51,951 nucleotides of DNA from positions 1 to 51,951 of the forward strand of contig JAVBLG010000010.1 in NCBI GenBank assembly GCA_031553655.1, given 5' to 3'. The translations under genes and the position numbers were made by a program. The notes below the pieces were generated by a model. That model was not told where the DNA came from. It was given only the letters and a program-made list of their open reading frames with translations, and did no database searches. Position 1 is the first letter of the stretch. Each line of letters begins with the position of its first letter. This document shows positions 41,334 to 48,752 of this stretch, piece by piece. This stretch comes from JAVBLG01 sp031553655. GTDB taxonomy: Bacteria > Desulfobacterota > Desulfovibrionia > Desulfovibrionales > Desulfovibrionaceae.

Positions 41334-41476
41334 GCGTTGCTGCGCAACGTCCAATTCCACATCCTGTGGAATTGAGCGGACGGCCCTACTGTTCGAGACA
41401 TGCCCGCATGTTAGAGCTGCTAACAACGCACGGGCCGTCAGGGTATTTCTCTAATTTCATTCGCAAAACGCTCTAA
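41334..41476 (-). repeat. Intergenic repeat family B, copy 5 (long form, inverted)
   Basis: Reverse complement reads AGAGCGTTTTGCGAATGAAAT, then GACGGCCCGTGCGTTGTTAG, then CCGTCCGCTCAATTCCACA, GGATGTGGAATTGGACGTTGC, matching 32903-33014 with an extra central segment of about 30 bases. It ends 16 bases before the Sec-peroxiredoxin start, so it forms most of that gene's leader. Confidence 0.8.
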
Positions 41477-41492
41477 ATAACGGAGAGGTAAA

Positions 41493-41966
41493 ATGGAAGA
41501 AGGCGCGCGTTTTCCCGATTTCACTCTGGCGGATCAGGACGGCCGAGAGCATACTTTGGCGGAATATTCCGGAAAGTGGCTGGCGGTATATTTTTATCCC
41601 AAAGATAATACCAGCGGCTGAACGAGCGAGGCGGCGAGTTTCGCCGCGTTGCACAAGGATTTTGCGGATTGTGGAGCCGAAATTGTAGGGGTGAGCCCCG
41701 ATTCGGTGAAAAGCCATAAGAATTTTTCATCAAAGCTTGAGTTGCCGTTCAACCTTTTGAGCGATCCGGATCATGTTTTGCTTGAAGCCTGTGGCGCTTG
41801 GAAGAAGAAAAAAATGGCCGGTCTCGAATATATGGGCGTACAGCGCAGCACGGCGCTGATCGGCCCTGACGGCGCGGTGGGGCGGGTCTGGCCCGACGTG
41901 AAGGTTGCCGGGCATGCCGAGGAAGTGCTTGAGACCGTCAGGAATTTCACTCAAAAATCTGAATAG
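41493..41966 (+). CDS. Bcp/PrxQ-type peroxiredoxin with selenocysteine at the peroxidatic position
   Basis: A 157-residue thiol peroxidase of the bacterioferritin-comigratory-protein family, interrupted by one in-frame TGA at codon 43 (41619-41621). The TGA stands exactly where the peroxidatic Cys belongs: YFYPKDNTSG-U-TSEAASF, compared with the family YPKDNTPGCTxEA. Both sides otherwise match the family (GEGARFPDF-like start; GVSPDSVKSHKNF, LPFNLLSDPD, GVQRSTALIGPDG). A hairpin begins nine bases after the TGA, suiting a bacterial SECIS. The usual resolving Cys five residues on is Ala (residue 48). GGAGAGG precedes ATG 41493. A nonsense mutation is the alternative but less likely. Confidence 0.85.
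41631..41647 (+). promoter_or_regulatory. Putative SECIS hairpin for UGA decoding
   Basis: GCGGCGA and TCGCCGC form a perfect 7-bp stem with a GTT loop (or a 6-bp stem with an AGTTT loop). The apical G lies about 17 bases after the UGA, the distance known for bacterial SECIS elements recognised by SelB. Confidence 0.7.
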
Positions 41967-42000
41967 GTCATTCCGCCAAATTCCGCCCGTGCGGCAACAG

Positions 42001-42123
42001 CAACGGCCCAGTTTACCGTCAGACAAGGAAGGCAAGCTTTTTGCGGAGCGAGCGTACTCTTACGGTACTCGACCGGAGCAAAAAGCGCGGCCTGACGCGG
42101 TATCACGGCAAACTCGGCCGTTG
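42001..42123. terminator. Large inverted repeat between converging genes
   Basis: CAACGGCCCAGTTTACCGT (42001-42019) pairs with ACGGCAAACTCGGCCGTTG (42105-42123) with two mismatches. Nested inside are GCTTTTTGC/GCAAAAAGC arms and a further GAGCG...CTCG stem. It lies between the peroxiredoxin and the converging ttcA-like gene and touches the latter's stop. No T run, so its role as terminator is uncertain. Confidence 0.6.
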
Positions 42124-42124
42124 C

Positions 42125-42868
42125 CTATGTTTTCTTGCTAAGCTTAGATTGCCAGCGGGCCAGCGCATTCATCACGCACCGCCTGGCGTCTTTATTCACG
42201 GCATAAAGGCTTTTCAGAGCCTCATCCATGTCGCTACGCCGTGTTTTTCCCGCCGAAGGGCATGGGTTTTGCCATATCGGCAGGCCCCATTGCTTGGCGG
42301 CGCGGATGATATCTTTTTTTTCCAACAACAGCAACGGCCTGATAATGTTAAGCTTGCCTCCGAAGAAAGGTTCGTTCATGGACATGCCTTCCACCCGGCC
42401 GTTCTGGCACATGTTCATAAAAAAGGTGTTGGTGAGATCGTCCAGATTGTGGCCCAGAGCCAGGTGGGTGAGCCTATAGTGCGCGCACAGCTCAAAAAGC
42501 CGCTTGCGGCGCAGCCATGAGCAGCGAAAACAGGCGGAATTGCGCAGATTTTCGTCGGAATGGGCGTGAGGGCCGTGATCGGTAACCTCAATATGCGCGG
42601 CAATGCCGTGCTCGCCCAGCCAGGGAACAAGCGGGGCGTGGCTTTGCGCGTCAAACCCCGGGTTGACGTGCAGGGCCATAAATTCAAATTTGAAGGGCAC
42701 AATGGCCTGGCGGATTTTAAGAACTCTGAGCAGAACGAAACTATCCACTCCGCCGGACACGGCCACTCCTATTCTGGCGCCGGGGTGGGACATTTGCGCT
42801 ATTTGCATAGCCCGTCCGGCCGATTTAACGCAAACTTCCTGAGCATAGGTCAATTTGGCTTTTTTCAT
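42125..42868 (-). CDS. TtcA-like PP-loop ATPase (tRNA thiolation type)
   Basis: A 247-residue member of the adenine-nucleotide alpha-hydrolase superfamily close to TtcA, which makes 2-thiocytidine in tRNA. The PP-loop is SGGVDS (residues 38-43). The iron-sulfur ligands would be the CxxC in CFRCSWLRR (C113, C116) and the Cys in NPCPSAGKTRR (near 203). GHNLDDLTNTFFMN is the usual GHxxDD motif. The TtcA assignment is tentative, as sister groups (TilS-like, CTU1-like) share these motifs. Stands alone. Confidence 0.82.
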   Translation of the reverse strand: MKKAKLTYAQEVCVKSAGRAMQIAQMSHPGARIGVAVSGGVDSFVLLRVLKIRQAIVPFKFEFMALHVNPGFDAQSHAPLVPWLGEHGIAAHIEVTDHGPHAHSDENLRNSACFRCSWLRRKRLFELCAHYRLTHLALGHNLDDLTNTFFMNMCQNGRVEGMSMNEPFFGGKLNIIRPLLLLEKKDIIRAAKQWGLPIWQNPCPSAGKTRRSDMDEALKSLYAVNKDARRCVMNALARWQSKLSKKT

Positions 42869-43037
42869 AGGCGGATTCTATAGCCGCGCGAGTTGAAAAG
42901 CAAATGTAGTGGAATATGTAGTAACTAATTGTAAAATAATGATAAAACAACCAAAAATTATTGTGCGAAATAAAAATGGGAGGTAAAGATAAAAAGTAGA
43001 ACACTTATACAGCGGCTTATGGCCGCATGGGGGCATT

Positions 43038-44675
43038 ATGGCACAACCTCTTAAAAGCAACGATGTTATCGGCAGCGCGAATCGCGGCAACCCTTGCGAT
43101 TCCGGGCTATGCACGCTGTGCCGCGCGGATTGTCAAGGCAAATGCGAAACTTGGCTTTCATCCATGCTGGGGCGCAATGCGCTTTATCCGCGAGACTTCG
43201 GTATGATAACCGCCGGAAGCGGAAGAGGCTGCGGCGAGGGCGTTTCGTATGTCAATTTGCGCGTTAACGGTTTTTTGTATGGGGCCAGAGGCGCGGAGCG
43301 CAAAAAGGCCGCATCCGGGGATTCACTTTTTACCGATATTTCTCTGCAAAGTTCATTTGGGGCGCGGCATCCGATAACCAGTCGTTACCCCTTCATGACC
43401 GGGGCTCTTGGTTCCACCTTTATCGCCGCCAAATACTGGGAGTCTTTCGCCGTGGGCAGCGCGCTATGCGGCATACCCATTGTGATCGGCGAAAACGTGG
43501 TGGGGGTGGATCAGGAATCGGTTTTTGAAAATGGACGCATAGTAAAATCTCCGGAACTGGAGAGGCGAATCAATACTTATTTGCGTTATCATGACGGCTT
43601 TGGCGCTATTATCGTGCAGATGAATGTGGAAGACACGCGCAACGGGGTTGCTGAATATCTCATCGACAAATTTGGCGATCAGGTGGTGCTGGAACTCAAA
43701 TGGGGGCAGGGAGCAAAGAATATCGGAGGAGAAATACAGGTCAATTCCCTGAGCTACGCCCGATTCCTGAGCGAAAGGGGTTACCTGGTCGATCCCGACC
43801 CTACGCTGCCTTCGGTAAAAGAAGCCTATGAGAAGGGGAGCATAAGGAGTTTTGCCCGGCACAGCCGCATGGGCTACACTAAATTTAACCGCGCCGAACA
43901 GGTGGAAACTGATTTCAGGCGGCAGGCGGCCTACTTGCGCCGCCTGGGATTCAAACGCATTTCGCTGAAAACCGGCGCTTACGGCATGGAGGCCCTGGCC
44001 CTGGCCCTGAAGCTGGCCTGCGACTGCAAGCTGGACCTGCTGACCGTGGACGGCGCCGGCGGCGGCACCGGCATGAGCCCGTGGGATATGATGGAAAATT
44101 GGGGTGTTCCTTCCATTTTGCTGCATTCCAAAGCTTATGAATATGCTTCTATTCTGGCCACACGCGGCAAAAAACCCGCGGATATGGCCTTTGCCGGGGG
44201 GCTGGCGCGTTCCGGACGCATATTTAAGGCTCTGGCCCTTGGATCTCCTTTTGTCAAAATGGTCTGCATGGGCCGGGCCATGATGATTCCCGGTTTTCTG
44301 GGCAGCAATATTGAAGGGGTTTTGAGGCCGGAGCGGCGGCGAACCGTTAACGGGAATTGGGATTCCCTGCCCAAGTCGGTATCCGAGATAGGCGGCAGCG
44401 CCGAAGCCATTTTTGCCTGCTACCACGATGTGCGCGACAAGGTCGGGCACGAAGAAATGTCCAATATTCCATATGGAGCCATAGCCATGTGGACGTTGAT
44501 AGACAAGCTGGGGGCCGGACTACAGCAGTTTATGGCCGGGGCCAGGGCTTTTTCGCTGCAAGACATATCCAGAAGCGATATAGCCTCCACAACTCGCGCC
44601 ACGGAAGATGCCACCGGCATCCCCTTCATCAGCGATATGCAAGACGAAGCGGCTCGGGCAATTCTCAACGGGTGA
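43038..44675 (+). CDS. FMN-dependent glutamate-synthase-like protein
   Basis: A 545-residue protein resembling the central FMN/synthase domain of glutamate synthase large subunit, without its amidotransferase domain. The TVDGAGGGTGMSPWDMM segment is the glycine-rich family signature, preceded by WGQGAKNIGGEI. An N-terminal Cys cluster (C20, C25, C28, C32, C36 in CDSGLCTLCRADCQGKC) could hold an iron-sulfur centre. The usual synthase Cys cluster is otherwise not obvious. Archaeal-type stand-alone GltB proteins have this size. Whether it makes glutamate is unknown. ATG 43038 follows GGGGGCATT. Confidence 0.82.
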   Translation: MAQPLKSNDVIGSANRGNPCDSGLCTLCRADCQGKCETWLSSMLGRNALYPRDFGMITAGSGRGCGEGVSYVNLRVNGFLYGARGAERKKAASGDSLFTDISLQSSFGARHPITSRYPFMTGALGSTFIAAKYWESFAVGSALCGIPIVIGENVVGVDQESVFENGRIVKSPELERRINTYLRYHDGFGAIIVQMNVEDTRNGVAEYLIDKFGDQVVLELKWGQGAKNIGGEIQVNSLSYARFLSERGYLVDPDPTLPSVKEAYEKGSIRSFARHSRMGYTKFNRAEQVETDFRRQAAYLRRLGFKRISLKTGAYGMEALALALKLACDCKLDLLTVDGAGGGTGMSPWDMMENWGVPSILLHSKAYEYASILATRGKKPADMAFAGGLARSGRIFKALALGSPFVKMVCMGRAMMIPGFLGSNIEGVLRPERRRTVNGNWDSLPKSVSEIGGSAEAIFACYHDVRDKVGHEEMSNIPYGAIAMWTLIDKLGAGLQQFMAGARAFSLQDISRSDIASTTRATEDATGIPFISDMQDEAARAILNG

Positions 44676-44687
44676 AGCCGTTCCCAA

Positions 44688-45692
44688 TCATTTTACGGCG
44701 CTGATCACCTTACAGCCGTTGGGCAATTGCAGATCAAGAGTTTTTATCCTGTGCATGTCCAATTTTTCCAGCATGACGCTGATTTCTCCGGGGGTGTAAA
44801 CCTTGCCGGAGGCGGTGTTGATCAGCATGTTCAAACCAAAAAGCGCCGGATGCAGCGGCCCTCTACGATCGTCGTCCATAAAAAATTCCTGTATCAGCAG
44901 CAGGCCGCCCGGCTCCAGAGCGGCCACAGCCCTCTGTAGTACCCTGAAGGCCTCGTCGTCGCCGAAGGAGTGCAGCAGTTGCGAAATCCATACAATGTCG
45001 TGCCCCTGGGGCAGATGAGCATTTACACAGTCGCCCTCGCGGAATTCTATGCGGGAGGCCAGGTTGAAGTCTTTTATGGTTTTTTCGGCATAAGGTCTTG
45101 TTGACGGCAGATCAAAGACTGTGGCGCGCAGGGTCGGGTTTTGCAGGCAGAAGAAAATAGCGTATGTTCCCGGCCCTCCGCCCAAATCGAGCAATCTGGC
45201 GCGCCCGGTAAGGTCAATGCCGTGCGAAACGGCCGGGGCCTGGCGCATGGCTATGTTGAACATGCCCATTAAAAAGGCCTTCCTTGTGGAGTCGCGCTGC
45301 ACCTTGGAAGTGGGAATGCTCTTGTGGGGCTTGCCGTTTTTCACTATCTTGCCCAATTTGCTCCAACCAGTCACCAGATTTTTGTGGTGCATGATTATGT
45401 GTCCGAGATAGTCGCCCGAATTGCGCGAAAGATGCTTTCGGGCAAAGTCGGTGGCCGTGTATACGTCTTCGTCCTTGCGCAAAAGGCCCATGGCGGTCAT
45501 GGATATGAGCAGCGGCTCCATGGCGCGGGCCTTGCCCCGGCATAATCGGCCCAGAGCCTTGCCAGTCAAGGAGCCCTCGGTGTCCAGAAAGGTGAACACA
45601 TCCAGTTCAACGGCGGCGTGGATCGCGCATGACGACCAGAACATGCCGGATGTGGCGAGCAACTTTCCAGGTGTCCAGCCTTCTTTCTCCAT
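44688..45692 (-). CDS. SAM-dependent O-methyltransferase (hydroxyindole/caffeate type)
   Basis: A 334-residue class I methyltransferase of the plant/bacterial O-methyltransferase family (methoxy-neurosporene and acetylserotonin methyltransferase relatives). An N-terminal winged-helix dimerisation domain (about residues 1-120) is followed by the SAM motif RLLDLGGGPGTYAI (about 165-178), ATVFDLPSTRPYA and LLIQEFFMDDDRRGP. Substrate unknown. It converges on the FMN protein with a 12-base gap. The start ATG 45692 has GGAGG nearby upstream. Confidence 0.85.
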   Translation of the reverse strand: MEKEGWTPGKLLATSGMFWSSCAIHAAVELDVFTFLDTEGSLTGKALGRLCRGKARAMEPLLISMTAMGLLRKDEDVYTATDFARKHLSRNSGDYLGHIIMHHKNLVTGWSKLGKIVKNGKPHKSIPTSKVQRDSTRKAFLMGMFNIAMRQAPAVSHGIDLTGRARLLDLGGGPGTYAIFFCLQNPTLRATVFDLPSTRPYAEKTIKDFNLASRIEFREGDCVNAHLPQGHDIVWISQLLHSFGDDEAFRVLQRAVAALEPGGLLLIQEFFMDDDRRGPLHPALFGLNMLINTASGKVYTPGEISVMLEKLDMHRIKTLDLQLPNGCKVISAVK

Positions 45693-45941
45693 TTTTTCCT
45701 CCCAGACTATGTTGTTACAAAAAGCTTATCAGGAAACTTTACTATTTTTTTGCCTTCAGCCCTTGTCATTGTGAAAAAAGTTTTTATCATATGAGAAAAA
45801 ATCGCAGTAGCCCACTTTGCTTTTCCTCCCAAGTATGCTAGTTGGTCTCTAAGGTATCCAGGATTATAACGCTTGCTTTCCAAGGTGAGCAATCGTCACC
45901 GCCCAACAAACATACAGGCTGAAACAGGGAGAGAGGACATT
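45693..45941. other. Divergent region upstream of the DsrMK-like operon
   Basis: 249 bases with no gene. TTGTCA (45765-45770), a 16-base spacer and TATCAT (45787-45792) form a possible plus-strand promoter for the 45942 gene, giving a leader of about 145 bases. Nothing else is recognised. Confidence 0.4.
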
Positions 45942-46877
45942 ATGTACACTTTGTTTTTTGTGTTTGCCTATGTGGCAATCATAGCCAGTTTTTGCATTGC
46001 GTTCAAGAAAATCAGTCACTATCTGGGTAACCCCGCGCATGTGCGCTGGGACCTTTACCCCGTGGCTCATGAAGGCGAAAAAGCCAGCTACGGCGGCAGT
46101 TTTATGGAAGAGGGCGACTGGTGGAAAAAAGGCCGTCACGCTTCTCTTATCGGTGAACTTAAAGGCTTTCTCATGGAAGCCCTGTTCCTGCACGCCACTT
46201 TTGAGCACAATATAAAGCTCTGGCTGCGTTCCTATCCTTTCCACTTCGGTATCTACATGCTCTTCGGCGGCGTCTTCCTGACCATCATCACCACCATTGC
46301 CCATATAGCGGGCGTTCAGCCCGGTGGCATCATGATTTTCTTCGGTAATGTGGTCAACGCCATCAGCCTTGTGGGCCTGCTCGGCATCCTTGGCGGTTCC
46401 GTGGCGCTGATTCTGCGCCGCCGCAACGACCCCGGCCTGCGTAAGTACACCACCAACGAACACTATTTCAACCTGGGCATTTTCGCGGTTTTCGCGGTGC
46501 TCGGGCTGCTGGCCTGGATGAGCAATCCCTCTTTCCACGGTCTGACCCAGGCTTTCTTTTACAGCCTGTTCACCTTCACCTTCAGCCCCTCGGCCAGCTG
46601 CTTCTTCACCCTGCATGTGCTGCTCGGCCTGTTGATTATGGTTTGGATTCCCGCGTCCCATATGGGGCACCTTTTCATGAAATACTTCACCTATCACGAT
46701 ATACGCTGGGGCGACGAGCCTACCGAATTCAGCGACAAGTTCAAGACCGCCATCGGCAAGGTTCTGCAGTACCCCGTTTCCTGGTCCGCCTCTCATATCA
46801 AGGGTGAGGGCAAGAAAACCTGGGTTGACGTGGCTACCACCAATCCCACTCAGACCAAGGAAGACAAAGGAGAATAA
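45942..46877 (+). CDS. NarI/DsrM-like membrane cytochrome b subunit
   Basis: A 311-residue polytopic membrane protein, with about five to six hydrophobic segments (residues 2-22, about 100-125, 138-160, 185-205 and 225-250). Conserved His residues in the helices (for example YPFHFGIYM, TTIAHIAG, HVLLGLLIM) could bind haem b. By position and partner it would exchange electrons between the quinone pool and the HdrD-like subunit encoded two bases downstream. It resembles DsrM/HmcE-type proteins, but I would not equate it with canonical DsrM. GGGAGAGAGG precedes ATG 45942. Confidence 0.78.
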   Translation: MYTLFFVFAYVAIIASFCIAFKKISHYLGNPAHVRWDLYPVAHEGEKASYGGSFMEEGDWWKKGRHASLIGELKGFLMEALFLHATFEHNIKLWLRSYPFHFGIYMLFGGVFLTIITTIAHIAGVQPGGIMIFFGNVVNAISLVGLLGILGGSVALILRRRNDPGLRKYTTNEHYFNLGIFAVFAVLGLLAWMSNPSFHGLTQAFFYSLFTFTFSPSASCFFTLHVLLGLLIMVWIPASHMGHLFMKYFTYHDIRWGDEPTEFSDKFKTAIGKVLQYPVSWSASHIKGEGKKTWVDVATTNPTQTKEDKGE

Positions 46878-46879
46878 CA

Positions 46880-48481
46880 ATGTTGAAAAGCGACGATCTG
46901 CAACTCAAGGATGTTTCCACCGAAGTTGGTCAGATGACCACTATCGACCTTAAAGATATACCCAATTTGCCCATCGAAGAAGAAAAGCACCCCTGGAAGC
47001 CCTTTACTCCCGAACAGAAGGAAAACAGCTGCTGCATTCTCGACGATGTGATGGTGCTCAACATTCCCAAGCCCAAAACCAAGGCCGAGGAAGAAGCGCT
47101 GGTGAACAAGTTCATCGACGGCATGCGCAAGCTGTTCAGCCGCGAAGACAACTGGACCTTTCTGTCCATGCTCGAAACCAGCATGGATTACTGCGCCCAG
47201 TGCAACTCCTGTACTGACGCCTGTCATCTTTATGAATCCGCCGGCAAGCATGAAATGTACCGCCCCAATTTCCGTTCGGAAATTTTTCGGCGCATTTACA
47301 AGCAGTATGTAAAAAAAGAACCCTTTGCCAAATGGCGCTATGGCGACTTTGACCTCAACTGGATGACCGTGGCCCGCCTTGGTGAACTGGCTTACCGCTG
47401 TAACCTGTGCCGTCGTTGCGCCCAGACCTGCCCCATCGGCGTGGACAACGGCCTGATCGCCCGTGAAATCCGCAAGATTTTCAGCCAGGAAATGGGCATC
47501 TATCCGCCGGAACTGCATGAAAAGGGTTCCATGAACCAGATGCGCACCGGTTCTTCCACCGGCATGACCCCGGCTGTGGTCAAGGATAACGTGGAATTTA
47601 TCGATGAAGATTATTCCGAAAGCTCCGGCTTTGAATTCCACACCCCGTGGGACGTGGAAGGCGCCGATGTCCTGCTGATCCATAATGCCGGCGAAGTTAT
47701 GGCCTGGCCCGAAAACATTGCCGCCTTCTCCATCATTTTTGAAAAAGCCGGACTCTCCTGGACCCTGAGCAGCGATATTGCCGCCTATGACGGCATCAAC
47801 TACGGCGTATTCTACGACGACGCCCAGTTCGCCCGCGTGGCTCTTATGCACATGCAGGCCGCCAAAAAACTCGGCGTGAAGAAAATCGTAATCGGCGAAT
47901 GCGGCCATGCCCACAAGGCCCTCACCGTTATCGCCGACCGCGTTATCCCTCACGAAATGCAGGTTCCGCGCGAAAGCTGCTATGTGACCTTGCGCGACAT
48001 CGTTATGTCCGGCAAGCTTAAGCTTGACCCCTCGCGCAACAACTTCCCGGTGACGCTGCATGACCCCTGCAATATCGTGCGCCTCATGGGCATTGTGCAG
48101 CCGCAACGCGAGATCGTGCGCGCCATCGCCCCGATGTTCCGCGAAATGGCCCCCCATGGCGTGGAAAACTATTGCTGCGGCGGCGGCAGCGGCTTTGCCA
48201 TCATGACCCGCAACAATATTGAAGAATGGCGCGGCAACATCTCCGGCCGCAAAAAGATGCAGCAGATCCTGGGCGCTTTCTCCGACTGCATGGACAAGAG
48301 CGTGCGTAAGTACATCTGCGCTCCCTGCTCCAACTGCAAGGGCCAGATCCGCGAAATGCTCGAACACAACGACATGTACACCCGCTACAACTTCGCTTAC
48401 GGCGGCCTTGTGGAACTGATCTGCAACGCTATGACCGACCTTGAACCCGGCTTCATCAAGTTCGAAGGTGAAGAAGAATAA
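46880..48481 (+). CDS. DsrK/HdrD-like iron-sulfur oxidoreductase subunit
   Basis: A 533-residue cytoplasmic iron-sulfur protein. Two [4Fe-4S] ferredoxin motifs are visible: CAQCNSCTDAC (C105, C108, C111, C115) and CNLCRRCAQTCP (C174, C177, C180, C184). The C-terminal heterodisulfide-reductase CCG domain has DPCNIVRLMG, YCCGGGSGF (C432-C433) and CAPCSNCKG (C480, C483, C486). This is the layout of DsrK. With the cytochrome b gene ahead it makes a DsrMK-type complex thought to pass menaquinol electrons to a thiol/disulfide carrier. DsrJ, O and P are not encoded downstream; a terminator follows instead. AAAGGAG precedes the ATG. Confidence 0.88.
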   Translation: MLKSDDLQLKDVSTEVGQMTTIDLKDIPNLPIEEEKHPWKPFTPEQKENSCCILDDVMVLNIPKPKTKAEEEALVNKFIDGMRKLFSREDNWTFLSMLETSMDYCAQCNSCTDACHLYESAGKHEMYRPNFRSEIFRRIYKQYVKKEPFAKWRYGDFDLNWMTVARLGELAYRCNLCRRCAQTCPIGVDNGLIAREIRKIFSQEMGIYPPELHEKGSMNQMRTGSSTGMTPAVVKDNVEFIDEDYSESSGFEFHTPWDVEGADVLLIHNAGEVMAWPENIAAFSIIFEKAGLSWTLSSDIAAYDGINYGVFYDDAQFARVALMHMQAAKKLGVKKIVIGECGHAHKALTVIADRVIPHEMQVPRESCYVTLRDIVMSGKLKLDPSRNNFPVTLHDPCNIVRLMGIVQPQREIVRAIAPMFREMAPHGVENYCCGGGSGFAIMTRNNIEEWRGNISGRKKMQQILGAFSDCMDKSVRKYICAPCSNCKGQIREMLEHNDMYTRYNFAYGGLVELICNAMTDLEPGFIKFEGEEE

Positions 48482-48555
48482 TAACCGCGTAACCAACTTT
48501 GGAAAGCGCGGGCCGCTGATACGCCTCAGGGCGGCATGCGGTTGGTAAAATAGAA

Positions 48556-48595
48556 TACGGCGCGGGGGACAGTTTCCTCCGCGCCGTAATTTTTT
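48556..48595 (+). terminator. Terminator behind the DsrMK-like pair
   Basis: TACGGCGCGGGGGA and TCCTCCGCGCCGTA arms, then ATTTTTT. Confidence 0.93.
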
Positions 48596-48752
48596 AGATA
48601 AAAATTACGCGTTATCACCGCATTATTTTATTCCCTTGAAAAACCATAATGTATATCTTAAGCTGCTGGAAAGTTTATTTGTCAGGCCCACCCGGAACGT
48701 CCGGGTACGGGCAAAGACGGAGCAAACACTTAATCATAGAGGGAGTTCTGAT

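Noticed and set aside
41493..41966. Peroxiredoxin read as a pseudogene with a nonsense mutation
   Set aside because: The TGA is exactly at the catalytic Cys codon, both sides are intact, and a SECIS-like hairpin follows. A random stop would not be expected there.
45942..48481. Firm naming as canonical dsrM and dsrK
   Set aside because: The cytoplasmic subunit resembles DsrK, but the membrane subunit differs from what I recall of DsrM, and dsrJOP are missing. I kept a family-level call.
46850..48496. Long antisense open frame (548 codons) opposite the DsrK-like gene
   Set aside because: The plus strand has precise iron-sulfur and CCG motifs; the antisense product has none.
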